Of a stretch of 64,000 bases of DNA, positions 21,140-31,103 are shown in pieces. Positions within the stretch are counted from its first letter, which is position 1, and each line of letters starts with the position of its first letter. Source of the DNA: Euptelea pleiosperma (taxonomy: Eukaryota > Streptophyta > Magnoliopsida > Ranunculales > Eupteleaceae); contig CM068541.1 of NCBI GenBank assembly GCA_035048495.1, positions 12,407,929-12,471,928 of the forward strand, in the 5' to 3' direction. The translations under genes and the position numbers were made by a program. Under the pieces are notes generated by a model. That model was given only the letters and a program-made list of their open reading frames with translations, did no database searches and had not been told where the DNA came from.

Positions 21140-21490
21140 ATGGGCCAAACAAGAAAACACATCTACTTTGTAAGAAAGGGACTCATATTTGGAGAGGTAT
21201 TAGGTAATACACCAAATAAAGGAAGATTGTATTATACATGTTATGAAGATAACTGCGATTTCTTTAAGTGGGATAATGCTTTAGGCAGCCTTGAAGAAGA
21301 AGCTTCGAGGATTGATGTTGTAGAATCTTCAAATACTCAATTGGAAGAATTGGGAAAAATGGAGGTGAGAATGAATGCAAGCAACAGTATTGAAAATTTA
21401 TCAAAATTATTTCAAGGAGCTCAAATTGCTGCTTTAGAAGATGTATCTTTTACTGCTAAATTCCATAAAAATAATATATTAAATTATTAA
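21140..21490 (+). CDS. GRF zinc-finger protein of MULE B (116 aa, partial)
   Basis: A short protein with a GRF-type zinc ribbon at residues ~30-48 (NKGRLYYTCYEDNCDFFKW), followed by an acidic helical tail (EEEASRIDVVESSNTQLEEL...). The GRF family normally has two more metal ligands upstream. In this copy the N-terminal zinc knuckle seen in copy A is gone, and the ORF begins directly at the foldback-repeat junction (ATGGGCCAAACAAG), so the start is probably artificial. Its stop lies inside the end of the convergent transposase ORF (21479-21490 overlap). The tail is in frame here but shifted in copy A. The position mimics mudrB beside mudrA in MuDR. No sequence homology to MURB is claimed. Confidence 0.55.
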   Translation: MGQTRKHIYFVRKGLIFGEVLGNTPNKGRLYYTCYEDNCDFFKWDNALGSLEEEASRIDVVESSNTQLEELGKMEVRMNASNSIENLSKLFQGAQIAALEDVSFTAKFHKNNILNY

Positions 21491-23518
21491 TAAATGTAAT
21501 AGTTGACGTAATTTACCGGTTTCGGTGTCTTCATCATCTTTCGAATCCAAAGCTGAGGCCTTGTCAATATTATCACATGCAACCATCTTATGATTTTCTT
21601 CCAAAATCTGCATTAAAAACCCTTCGATGCCTTCAATTGCCATTTTATACAACTTATCTGATTTTGAAGCAACACACCACACTTGTGTTGATCTTCGACA
21701 TAGATGGCTAAGTCTAAATGCTTCAGGACACTCATGATTATCTTGTGCGCCTAATCCATCCATCACCCTAAACTTGTTAGCTCCTTTCATCCATCTTTTT
21801 AAAATGAAATGTGATGGGATTTCATCTACCTCAAGACGGGAAAATACTTTTAGCACATGTCTACAAAGTAAACCTGCGAACTCGAAATGCTGGCATCCGC
21901 AATACCCCTCATATGTTTCTGCCTTTATCTTTACAATAAATTGCTCAGGTTCACCAACCTTAGCCGTAACTAAGTAAGTGTGGTAATCACCATCCCTTAC
22001 TCCCTCTTCGGCTTTGTAGCCAATTACCTCTCTTAATTGGACACGGAACTTCTCAAATATATTTCGAGTGTAGATCTCTGACGCATGCTTCAATATCAAA
22101 TTTTGCTTATCAATAATTCGGTCCTTGTGTTCTGATATATAATCTTCTTCATTTTCTCTATCAATTATCTTCTTCAATGCTTGTTCGTACCTAACCACAA
22201 ATTCTCTTAGGTTGGTTTTTGGCGAGACAAAATCATTGAAGAAAGCATTGACACCCTCGCTATGACCGGTTGCATTCATCCCGGCAAAAAATATACTCCG
22301 ATGGTAGACGGGTACCCAAGCTTCTCGAATTTCATACATATGTTTAAGCCATTCATTGTCATTCAATTCAAATTCAACCATCAAAGCATTCCACATATTT
22401 TCAAAATCTTCAACTTTGTATGTATAATGGATGCACTTCTTCATCTCATGCTTGAACCTCGGCTTTTTGTAGTAAATGTGGGATAATTTTTCACCAAATT
22501 TCTTTTTTATATGCCAAAGGCATAGACGATGATGCGTGTTAGGGAACACCTTCTTTATTGCCGCTCCCATGACGAAATCTTCATTAGTGATAATGGATAT
22601 TGGATGTCGCCCTCCAATGGCCTCAAGCCACACATTAAACAACCAAAAAAAGCTAGCCTCTGTTTCATCTTGTAGAAGTGCACATCCGAACTGTATGGAT
22701 TGATAATGATGATTTACCCCAGTAAAAGGGGCGAATGGCATTCCGTATATGTTGGTCCTGTATGTAGTGTCAAAAGTAACAAAATCTCCAAATTGCTCAT
22801 ACGCCATACGTGATCTTGCATCAACCCAAAAGAAGTTAGTAGCTCTCCCATCTTCATCCATTTGTATTGCATAAAAAAATTGGGGATTCTCCATTTGCAT
22901 CCTTTGAAAATAATTAATAATTGATTGTGCATCTCCCACCTCTAACTTATGCCTGACTGACCGCAAGTGATTCCAACAATCTCTTTTAATGTTAACACCA
23001 ACAAATATTGAAGGAACTTCCCCTATTTGTAAATTCTCTTTGTGGCCAGCTTCAGTCAAATTCTTAGTTGCATCGGGTATATGTTTATTAGTCCGTATGT
23101 GCACCCTCTTCAATAAGGTGACGAATTTATGATTATGATCATCTGAAAACACAGTTACTTTCCACTTGTTGATATCCTTCATATATAGAAGCCGCATATA
23201 TGCCTTGCACCCAATTTTGACTGTTGAACAACTTTGGTTTCTTTCATCGGCCCCATCCTGTCCATTTTTCTTCTTCTGTCCCCCTTCACGTGAGCACACA
23301 AATTTGACTGACGTCACTTCATCTACATGCCATCGAGATTTTGCAGATGATCGAATCCTCACTGCAAAACCTTGTTGTCGACCATACTCCAAATAATATT
23401 CTTTCGCTTCATGCCATGAATCAAATAACATCCCCACATGTGGTGGCTTCGTTTTTTCAACATCTTTATTAGAAATCGAAGTATCACCCACTTCATCAAC
23501 GTTACCACATGTATCCAT
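21479..23518 (-). CDS. FAR1-type Mutator-like transposase, copy B (679 aa)
   Basis: An uninterrupted paralogue of the copy at 4229-6268, same length with no net indel. The FAR1 zinc domain (residues ~32-140), MULE core and SWIM finger are all present, with the presumed catalytic D250 (FDTTY), D314 (ITNED) and E421 (HSEGVN) and the SWIM C540/C542/C552/H554 kept. Over residues 241-300 the two copies differ at one position; over residues 1-60 they differ at seven, so the core looks constrained. Start and leader context match copy A. As in A, the last residues may run past a lost splice donor. It could be a live MULE transposase or a recently silenced one. A domesticated FRS gene is less likely. 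Confidence 0.88.
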   Translation of the reverse strand: MDTCGNVDEVGDTSISNKDVEKTKPPHVGMLFDSWHEAKEYYLEYGRQQGFAVRIRSSAKSRWHVDEVTSVKFVCSREGGQKKKNGQDGADERNQSCSTVKIGCKAYMRLLYMKDINKWKVTVFSDDHNHKFVTLLKRVHIRTNKHIPDATKNLTEAGHKENLQIGEVPSIFVGVNIKRDCWNHLRSVRHKLEVGDAQSIINYFQRMQMENPQFFYAIQMDEDGRATNFFWVDARSRMAYEQFGDFVTFDTTYRTNIYGMPFAPFTGVNHHYQSIQFGCALLQDETEASFFWLFNVWLEAIGGRHPISIITNEDFVMGAAIKKVFPNTHHRLCLWHIKKKFGEKLSHIYYKKPRFKHEMKKCIHYTYKVEDFENMWNALMVEFELNDNEWLKHMYEIREAWVPVYHRSIFFAGMNATGHSEGVNAFFNDFVSPKTNLREFVVRYEQALKKIIDRENEEDYISEHKDRIIDKQNLILKHASEIYTRNIFEKFRVQLREVIGYKAEEGVRDGDYHTYLVTAKVGEPEQFIVKIKAETYEGYCGCQHFEFAGLLCRHVLKVFSRLEVDEIPSHFILKRWMKGANKFRVMDGLGAQDNHECPEAFRLSHLCRRSTQVWCVASKSDKLYKMAIEGIEGFLMQILEENHKMVACDNIDKASALDSKDDEDTETGKLRQLLHLLII

Positions 23519-23811
23519 CTCTCAAACCTATATCATTTGATCCTACATAAGCACATAAAGAACTATTAGCCAAGATGAGAAGTTGATGCATAGCAACCAA
23601 ACTAAACGGAAAACTATATTAGATGACAGCAAGTTTATTTCATAATATAAAGAGTAAAAAAGTTGGACAATCAAAACATATGTTCATAGATATGAACTTG
23701 TCTAAGAGAAGCTAGGAGAACCCTAACAAAGTAAGATAGATTAGATTGAGAGGGTTTGGTCATGTGCAGTGGACACCAATGACAAGATGTATGAAATCAG
23801 TAAGAGATTTT

Positions 23812-23826
23812 TTTTTTTTCGATAAG
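23812..23826 (-). mobile_element. Ultra-short poly-A retroposon with empty site in block A
   Basis: The target word tcagtaagagattttt occurs twice (from 23797 and from 23827) around a T run and cgataag. Read on the minus strand this is acttatcg plus poly-A. Block A has a single tcagtaagagattttt at 6541-6557, so the insertion in B is direct and recent relative to the duplication. Confidence 0.7.
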
Positions 23827-23999
23827 TCAGTAAGAGATTTTTATCAGAAGGTTGATTTGAGGATCATATACATGCTTCCATCTTCCCAGACAATACCAAA
23901 AAAAAAAAAATCCATGTACCCAACTATTTAAGTTGATATTCTGGCAACACAAATGGTCAAAAGAATGCAATCAATCAGCTTAGACTAAAGTGAACTGTT

Positions 24000-24592
24000 T
24001 AAATCCATGAATTGCAAACCATATAATTTTATCAAACTTCTAAATATGGAGTTCTCTCTGATCTTGTCAAATCCCAAAAACTGGCATCACCATGGTTGCC
24101 TTTGAAACCCAAACTTAATACACCTGGTAAAAAGAGAAACAATCTGATGGAATCAATTTTATGACCATGGGCAGTCCAAGAGGTGATGTGGGATAATAAG
24201 CTGGCAAATGTACATAAAACACAAATTAATGGTGCCATGTTAGATGCTGCCCATAAAATAAGAGAAAAGCCCTTATAAAGGAGAAATGGCGAATAAAATA
24301 TGGTTAGCTACCTGCGGTGAAAACAGGGTCAAAACATTGATTGACAAATAAAAATGGAGGGGTTTCTGAATTGTCACAATAGAGACCAGACGTTAAATGA
24401 GCTGCCATCCTATATAAACCCATAGTTCTATCAAGTATAGATTGATTTGTCTTCTTCATTGGCAATGAAGAGAGACTTGATTCTCTCCTTTGTATTGATA
24501 TCAAGTATTTATTTATTTATATTATTGAGAGAGGATTAACCTGTGCAGAAACAGCATGACAGGAGGGCTCTGTTTATTTATCAAACAGAAAC
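24000..24592. mobile_element. ~590-bp insertion specific to block B
   Basis: Block A reads straight through (agtaaactgtacaggatcatcc near 6700), while B is interrupted between aactgt and aactgtatataggatcatcc, with AACTGT on both sides. The insert has no ORF with a recognised motif and no evident terminal repeats. Class unknown. Confidence 0.55.
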
Positions 24593-25429
24593 TGTATATA
24601 GGATCATCCATGAAAAGATAAGACAGTAGTCACTGTGTTTCAAGGAAATGACCACAACCTATCAACAACATCCCTAGGTTTAGACCATTGAACTTGTCCC
24701 GAGATTTGTGTAAGTACGAATCCCGAGGACCATCAAGGGTATGGACATAAAGACAACGATCACCAGGGATGATGATTTCGAGATACCTGTAGTACGAACC
24801 CCGAGGGGCCGTTCAACGGTCTAGACCTAGGGACGACAACCTCTGGGCATCTGAGTACCACTATCCACTGTGATTCCGCACCTCTTCCATAGATCTAGAC
24901 CGCTGACGATCTCCAAGAAGCTTGAATATGAATCCAAGGACCATCAATGGTCTAGACTTAGAAACGACTGCCAAAGGTAAAAAAAAAAACTATAGAAAGC
25001 CGTTAACTCCATACCTGACCTGAAAAAACCCACTGGTCCTCTTGCTTCAAACTGGTTCTCAAACCAACCTTCAAAATGTAAGAACGAGGGATTCGGACGG
25101 AAAAGGGAAGAGGGGAAAAGACGCTGGGTGAGAGGGATTGGCGGGAAATCTCTTGCTTGCGATTAGCGCTATTAGGGTATAGAAAAGGGGTAATATTGTC
25201 AAATAAAAAATGACAAAAAAAAAGTTTTTTAAAATAAGGACCAGGCTGAGTGCCAAAAAATAAAAAAAATAAGGACCAGGCTGAGTCGGACCAGGCTCAG
25301 GGACTCGACTTTTCACTCGTGCTACCAGTCGTTGTTGATTCCGAGAAGGGTCGTGATGTAACAAGGTAATACCTGAGATCTTTACCAATACGGAAGCGGC
25401 AATGTGGTAGTCACCGCTGCCATCTGGGC

Positions 25430-26010
25430 CCACTCACCGTATGGATGTTTAGCCCAAGGTTTAAAGGGGCCCGGTATAATGGTAAAACGGACTGGGGGTG
25501 TTACCGTTTTTTCTGTTATAACGAAAAAACGCTCAGGGGTAAAACCGGAAAATAGCGGAATATAACGGAAAAAAATGGTGCTGAAATTCAAATTTTCAAA
25601 AATGAAAAATAAAAGAAAAAAAAAAACAAAAATAACGGCCGTTTTTTCTCACAAAATTTTCCAGAAAATAATGGTCGTTATTTTCATTATATCGGAAAAA
25701 TAATGGCCATTAGTTTTTGAACGTTTTAACGGTCCATAACGTAACGGGGTAGGTCCGAATCCGCTATAACGGCCGTTTTTAAACCTTGGTTTAGCCCATC
25801 CCTTATTAGACATTCACACCAAAAATCAGATTGTTTGATGATTTTGAGCCGTTGATTACCGTACTAAAATATATTGTTGCATTCAACGGCAATAAGAATG
25901 CCTTAAAAAGTGCTAAAATCTAATGTTTATAGATTACCCTTCAGGGTGATTTTTGGTGTGTATATCCACTAAGGGGTGGGATAAACATCCATGCGGTCAG
26001 TGGGCTCGGA
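25430..26010. repeat. Diverged foldback copy, host of a hAT MITE
   Basis: The left arm (caccgtatggatgtttagcc ... caccaaaaatcag ... gagccgttgatta) and right arm (gatttttggtgtgtatatccac ... ggataaacatccatgcggtcag) are inverted. The hAT MITE at 25455-25788 sits inside the left arm. Confidence 0.65.
25455..25788. repeat. hAT-type MITE, CAAGGTTTAAA family
   Basis: The ends CAAGGTTTAAAGGGG and CGTTTTTAAACCTTG are enclosed by an exact 8-bp duplication GTTTAGCC (25447-25454 and 25789-25796). The interior repeats the CCGTTATAACGG word. Confidence 0.9.
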
Positions 26011-26151
26011 TGATAGTGGTGAGTAACAAAAATCGTGCTTCCGCATGTGAAAAACTTTCAGGCTTACCGTGTTACATCTTTTTCCTTAAGAGAATCCAAC
26101 AACCACAGTTGGAGAGTAAAACTTCGGTCACAGTGCGTGGTGACCGAAGCC

Positions 26152-26815
26152 GAGTAAAACTTCTGTCACACACTACGAGCCACATGGCACACTCTTAGTG
26201 GACGTTAGCCGAATGGATGTTTGGTCAGTCTCTCGGTGGACCTGTAAACCAAAAATCAGCCTAAAAGAAAGCACTTTACATCGTACAATAGGGTATATGA
26301 GTGGGGACAAATGGAGAGCCTCTTCTGTTCTTCGTTTTGCGAAAAACACCAATAGACGGGAAAAAAAAAAAAAAATTTACATCGACAGGGTATATGAGAG
26401 GGGACAAATGGGTAAAAATTTGAGAACCGTTTTGACGTTAAAATGCTTCCTGCAAAAATGTGGAATCTCTTTTTTTAGAAACACCTCGCGAGCTGTTTTC
26501 CAAAAAAGTCATTCTAGCTTCCTTTCGAAGCTAAAAGCCAAAGCACTTTTGCAAACCAAACAGCGTCTTATGCTGAGGAAGCGATTGAAGTTATTTTCAT
26601 GAGTTGCTTTTAATTGTAGGAATTTGAGCATTACTCAGCTTTATTTGGTTGCAAAGATCCAAAGTTTGTAAATCATTAATGGGGTTATTTTTGGTTTGTA
26701 AGTACGCCAGGGACTGGCCGAACATCCATACTGTCAGATTCCACTAAGAGTATGCCACGTGGCTCGTATTGTGCAACAGAAGCTTCTATCACAACATTTT
26801 GACAGAAGTTTTCTC
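26152..26815. repeat. Foldback MITE, GAGTAAAAC ends, with internal insertion
   Basis: GAGTAAAACTTCTGTCACAC on the left pairs with TTTTGACAGAAGTTTTCTC on the right. Flanks are ACCGAAGCC / ACTGAAGTG (7 of 9). The left arm is broken at about 26264-26582 by a foreign segment (aagaaagcactttaca ... gctgaggaagc) containing the aagccaaagcacttttgcaaacc motif common in hAT MITEs. A second GAGTAAAAC occurs 38 bp upstream at 26114. Confidence 0.65.
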
Positions 26816-27140
26816 ACTGAAGTGGGTCACAGCCCACAACACACGCCACATGGCACACTTTTAGAGGGTGCTGACTATGGATGTTTGGCCAGTCCCTCGG
26901 TGGACCTGCAAACCTAAAATCAGCCTGACCTTTGTATCTTTGCACCCAAATAATGCTCAAATTCCTACGCTTAATATCAACCCATGAAAATAACTTCAAC
27001 CCAACGCTTAGAATTCACTGATCGGGTTTATTTTTGTTTTGTAGGTCCACCTAGTGATTGACAAAACATCCATACGGTCAGCGTCCACTAATAATGTACC
27101 ATGTGGCTCGTATTGGGGGCTGTGATCGGTTTCAGTCACC
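26816..27140. repeat. Foldback MITE copy adjoining the previous one
   Basis: The left arm ctgaagtgggtcacagccca and right arm ggggctgtgatcggtttcag are inverted. The inner arms carry the family words in both orientations. Ends are approximate. Confidence 0.6.
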
Positions 27141-27371
27141 ACGCATTGTGGCTGAAGTGAAAAGCCGAGTGCAAAAAGACAAGTCCCCTGATCCCAATTC
27201 TAAAAATAAAATAATTAAGGCTCGGAGTTGGACTTAAATATTTTATTTTAGTGCGATACTTGAATACACCACAATTCCGGCCACGCCACGACTATTCAAG
27301 AATGTTTTGCCAACACTAAAAATCAGCCTGATTGATGATTCCGATCCATTGGATCTGAGTGGGCAGGCGTA

Positions 27372-27575
27372 TAGGTGGGTTCCAAGCCCATGACGAAAAA
27401 GAGCTCAAATCGCTAGAAAGTCTACAATCATGCTGAAGTTTTGTGTGTAGGTCCTTCAAGATGGCTTATAGGTGGGTTCCAAGCCCACAATGAAAAAGAG
27501 CTCAAATCCAATAACTAGAAAGTCTACAATCATGCTGAATTTTTGTATGTAGGTCCTTCAAGATGTGGGCCAAAC
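27372..27575. repeat. Tandem duplication of ~100 bp
   Basis: Two adjacent copies of a unit beginning tataggtgggttccaagccc and ending gtaggtccttcaagatg, with a short insertion (ccaataa) in the second. Confidence 0.8.
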
Positions 27576-27598
27576 ATTCATCGGTTAAGGCACAAATC

Positions 27599-27738
27599 AA
27601 GGATTTAAATTTCGGTTTCGATGGTTACTGAAATTTAGCTTTCTATACTGAAATTTACCGATATTTGAAAATATCATCCGAAATTTCGGTTTTCGACCTC
27701 ACCGAAATTGCTACCGAAACCGAAATTTAAATCATTGG
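27599..27738. repeat. hAT-type MITE, AAGGATTTAAATTTCGG family
   Basis: The ends AAGGATTTAAATTTCGG and CCGAAATTTAAATCATTGG are flanked by CACAAATC / CACAAATA (7 of 8). The interior repeats ACCGAAATTTCGGT-like words. A second copy is at 40731-40903. Confidence 0.8.
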
Positions 27739-27746
27739 CACAAATA

Positions 27747-28200
27747 GTCTCGTGGCATTTGGAATATTTTCTTTATCAAACGATAGAAAAATAAAATATT
27801 TGTCCGCGCTAATATTCACCCGGGCATGTTTGGCAAGCATTTACTCGTGCCAAATTTTTAGCTGGGCACACAAATTTGCCCCGCAGTGGAAAAATATTTG
27901 ATCACCTCCCCCCTGAGTTAATATTTTCACACCAAATAAGCTTTGGTAAAAAATTTTATTTTCAATAAAAATGATTTTTTTAATATATAATATATAAAAA
28001 AGATAAAATGAGTTTTTTTTTTTTGGATCCTGTGACCTAATATGTGCAACCCACACAAATTGAAAGAAAATGAAGTAATCTAGCTCACACATACCAAACG
28101 TTGCTAAATATTGATATGCATAAATATTTAGCCAAGATAAGATTCGTCTAGCTAAATATTTACCGTTTGAACTCTTTTTCTCACGTACAAAACAGGCCCT
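27747..28200. repeat. MITE related to the 'cctgtttggtac' hAT family
   Basis: The body (aaataaaatatttgtccgcgctaatattcacccgg ... tcacgtacaaaacaggccct) matches the better-preserved copy at 31737-32232. The left end is degenerate. Confidence 0.6.
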
Positions 28201-28244
28201 AAATTATGTAATATGGATTTTCCTGGGAATGGGGGCTCCCTTTT

Positions 28245-28562
28245 TTGCCTAAGGTCGCGTTTGATTGCTAAGTGGGAAAATTGCCTTTTCCTTGAGAAAA
28301 CACGATTGCCCATTGTTAGGTGACCATTTCAAATCTGTATAATTTTCCCTACCAAACCATTTAAATATAGATAATTTTCCCTACTATGCTTGGAATTCAC
28401 TTCCCATCTAGATAGGTGAGAATTCATTTCCACCTGAAAATACACCTTTATTTTCTCACATGATTGAAATATGTATTTTTAGTTGCAAAACAATAACCAT
28501 TTTAAGCATTTCCCAGATGTATTTTCTCGGGAAAAATTTCTGTGCTATCAAACACGCCCTAA
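28245..28562. repeat. hAT-like MITE, 'gcgtttgat' ends
   Basis: The termini aaggtcgcgtttgattgc and gctatcaaacacgccctaaa are inverted. The inner halves repeat gaaaa-ttgcc/ggtgagaattc words. No exact target duplication was found. Confidence 0.6.
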
Positions 28563-28904
28563 ATGTTGTGATATATAAAAGAAGAAGAATAAAAGAGATT
28601 ATAAAAAACAGAGGGGAAAATCAAACTTCCCCAAAGAAGAATTTACAAGAGAAAAAGCAAGTAAAAACCATCATTCCACAAATATGTAGTAGATCCTTGA
28701 AGGATTCTCAATCGAGATGAGGAAAGGTGTCGCCCATCCAACCATTGCCTAGAACGACAACTTAGAGAGGTAGCTAGATTGGGGCACGACCGATCAGCTC
28801 CAAAGTTTACTTCCCTCCAAGATGAGATAAACTAAACTCATTCGAGTCTAGTTTTGATGGAATACCAATTCGCTCTAACCTTCAATGGCGCATCATCCTT
28901 GAGA

Positions 28905-29650
28905 ATGGCCTTGATAGTAGCTATAGAGTTTGATTCTATCTAAATTTTCTTCCAACCCATCGAACAAGGCTGAATCTGCCCTCCACAATCGCATGGCACT
29001 CGGCAAGATGATTGGTAAATGGTAATTACCCCTAGATTAATTAGGAGCACACCCCTAATTGCTCCATGGTGGTCGCGGAAAACAACACTTGACCCTCCAA
29101 TACCTGAGTTTCCTTTGGAGATCTCGTCTGCCCCGTTAAGGAGGGGTCCACTTGCAAGCTCTAATTGAAGTAGCCTTGCGTGACAAGAGAGCAAAGCCAA
29201 AATTCTTAAGAATAGATAGATCTCTACCCGAGAAATGATGGACCAGGTAGCTGTGCAGATCGACTTCTTTCACGGCCAACAACACATCACGACAAACCGA
29301 ATCCACAAAAGCATTAATGTTGTCAAAGACCACGCTATTCCTTACATTCCAAATGGACACAAGGCATAGTATGGCCGTCGTGCACCATAGAACTTTGAGC
29401 AAGGGGCCACGGTCACTGCAATAGGAGAAGACAGATCGTGAGTCCCTTCACAACAATCTGCTGGTGGAGTAACTCCTTGAGCTGGGACCAAATGGTCGAT
29501 GCAAAGGCACACTCGAAGAAGAGATGTAGGGAAGCTTCAGTGCTGGATTTGCACATATGGCACCTGGAAGCAAGAGAAATGCGTCTACTTTGGATGCGAT
29601 CATCTTTTGGAAGAGCATTGTAAAGGATTTTCCAAACCATAGCAACTGAT
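28905..29650 (-). pseudogene. L1-type LINE fragment: zf-RVT and RNase H
   Basis: On the minus strand, 29413-29640 encodes the zinc-binding region downstream of L1 reverse transcriptase (VWKILYNALPKDDRIQSR ... CHMCKSSTEASLHLFFEC). About 28960-29160 encodes the RNase H N terminus (PPLNGADEISKGNSG ... GSSVVFRDHHGAIRG), and ~28950-29010 a later piece (LAECHAIVEG). The pieces lie in different frames with stops, so it is a relic. It is unrelated in position to the LINEs at 1-865 and 17238-19669. Confidence 0.82.
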
Positions 29651-29699
29651 TTAATTATGAAAAAAATTTAGATGCAGAGGACTTTCTTGGCCCTACGTA

Positions 29700-30295
29700 G
29701 CTCATTTCTTGGGCTCATTGACCACATGGATGTTTAACCCACCCATTGATAGATAAACTCACTGAAAATTAGTTTGATTGACGATTTCTAGCAATTGGAT
29801 TCAATACCTAAAAAAATGGCTCGAATCTAACAGTTAGAATCACTCCTAAAAAGGTTCTAACATCTAAAGGGTGGGCCTGTTGACAAGACTCCGACGTTCA
29901 AGTCAGCTTAGGAATGGTAACAAGGTTCACGAAAATAGTAAAATGTTTCAGAGTTTAGGCTATCTGGATCTGGAGAGCAAGATCACTTCTCAATTCTGAG
30001 GGCCATGTATTTATACCCCTAGAACTGGTGTGACTCACCTTCCATGTGTCTACTCCTTGTTAGTCAGTTATGATCTGAAGAGATTCTGTTACAAAACTGT
30101 CTCTTCCTGTTAGATCTTAAATGCCCCTATTCAGTTATATCTGAAACGACTGAGGTGGCATTCCTCGTGACAGATATTTGAATAGGAGAACGTGGGAGCT
30201 GCGTAATAGTCAAACTAACTGCCATGTGGCTAACATTCAATGGATATATAAGTAACTAACTTTATTATAGTTTAGAATACTTATCTCATTTGTAG
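29700..30295. other. No gene; foldback-family half arm at 29710-29800
   Basis: 29710-29800 holds one arm's words (gaccacatggatgtttaaccc, gattgacgatttctagcaattgg) without the matching second arm. Nothing was recognised in the remainder. Confidence 0.4.
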
Positions 30296-30304
30296 AATTC
30301 TGTA

Positions 30305-30595
30305 TACTTCTCGGGATGGATAGAAGTCCATTCCCGCCAAGTATGCTGCTGATCTTGTCGGGATGATATAAATGTCACTCCCGCCAAGTAAGCTGTTTGA
30401 TCTTGCTGGGATGTGCTTGAATATCCTTCCTGTCAAGCATGTCACTTGACCTTGTCGGGATGAGATAAACGTTACTCCCGTCAAGTATGCCGTCTGACCT
30501 TATAGGGATATGTTGAACGTCATTCCTGCTAAGTATGATAACTAAACCTGTTGGGATGAGTTGAATGTCGATCACATCGACAATGTCGGGATGTG
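30305..30595. repeat. ~48-bp tandem array (about 5.5 units)
   Basis: The unit is roughly tcgggatgagataaatgtc followed by actcccgccaagtatgctg and ttgatcttg, repeating at about 30311, 30358, 30407, 30455, 30503 and 30551. Units diverge by several bases each. Confidence 0.85.
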
Positions 30596-30966
30596 ATGCT
30601 TAGAGTTGTCGGGTTAAGATGCCGGGATGAGATGCTGGGAGTTACCGGGTTGAGTTCCCGGGTTAAGATGTTAGAGTTGCCGGGATAAGATGTTGGAGTT
30701 GCCAGGATGAGTTTCCGGGATGAGATGCTTGAGTTGCCAAGATGAGTTCCCGGGATGAGATATTGGAGTTGCCGGGATGAGTTCCCGGGATGAGATGTTG
30801 AAGTTCCCGGGATGAGATGCTTGAGTTGCCAAGATGAGTTTCCGGGATGAAATGTTGGAGTTCCCGGGATAAGATGCTAGAGTTGCCAAGATGAGTTCCC
30901 AGGATGAGATGCTTGAGTTATCAAGATGAGTTCCCGGGTTGAGATGTTGGAGTTGCCGGGATGAGT
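30596..30966. repeat. 35/22-bp minisatellite built of 9- and 13-bp modules
   Basis: Long units are 35 bp: gatgcttga, then gttgccaagatga, then gttcccgggatga (9+13+13). Short units are 22 bp (9+13). Long and short forms alternate irregularly over about twelve units. The 121-codon minus-strand ORF over it is a by-product of the repeat. Confidence 0.9.
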
Positions 30967-31103
30967 GTACGTTAGAAATAATGTACCATTTGAAATATCT
31001 TCGATGGATGCACACCTCGAGATATGTGCATATCAATCCTTGAGATTCGTGTAAAAATTATGGTACCCACAATCACCTTGTTTTTAAAACATCATTAAAA
31101 GAA

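Larger units (their letters stand above)
15310..25240. other. Duplicated block B (partner of 872-7400)
   Basis: Collinear with block A and interrupted by a LINE (17238-19669), extra sequence at about 20147-20680, an ultra-short retroposon (23812-23826) and a ~590-bp insert (24000-24592). Matching resumes on both sides of each interruption, so block A supplies the empty sites. Confidence 0.85.
23519..25240. other. 5' flank and leader of MULE B
   Basis: Matches 6269-7400, with the insertions listed separately. 24660-24970 carries the 'gaatcccgagga' degenerate repeats. 24990-25220 is the counterpart of the purine-rich leader, where the long GA run of copy A (7196-7220) has been deleted. Confidence 0.5.

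Noticed and set aside
30305..30966. Possible CRISPR-like array
   Set aside because: Units are contiguous tandem repeats with no unique spacers, and the sequence is eukaryotic.
30671..31036. 121-codon minus-strand ORF rich in S, H, P, G, N
   Set aside because: It is produced by the 35/22-bp minisatellite; unit lengths are not multiples of three and the frame is kept by chance.
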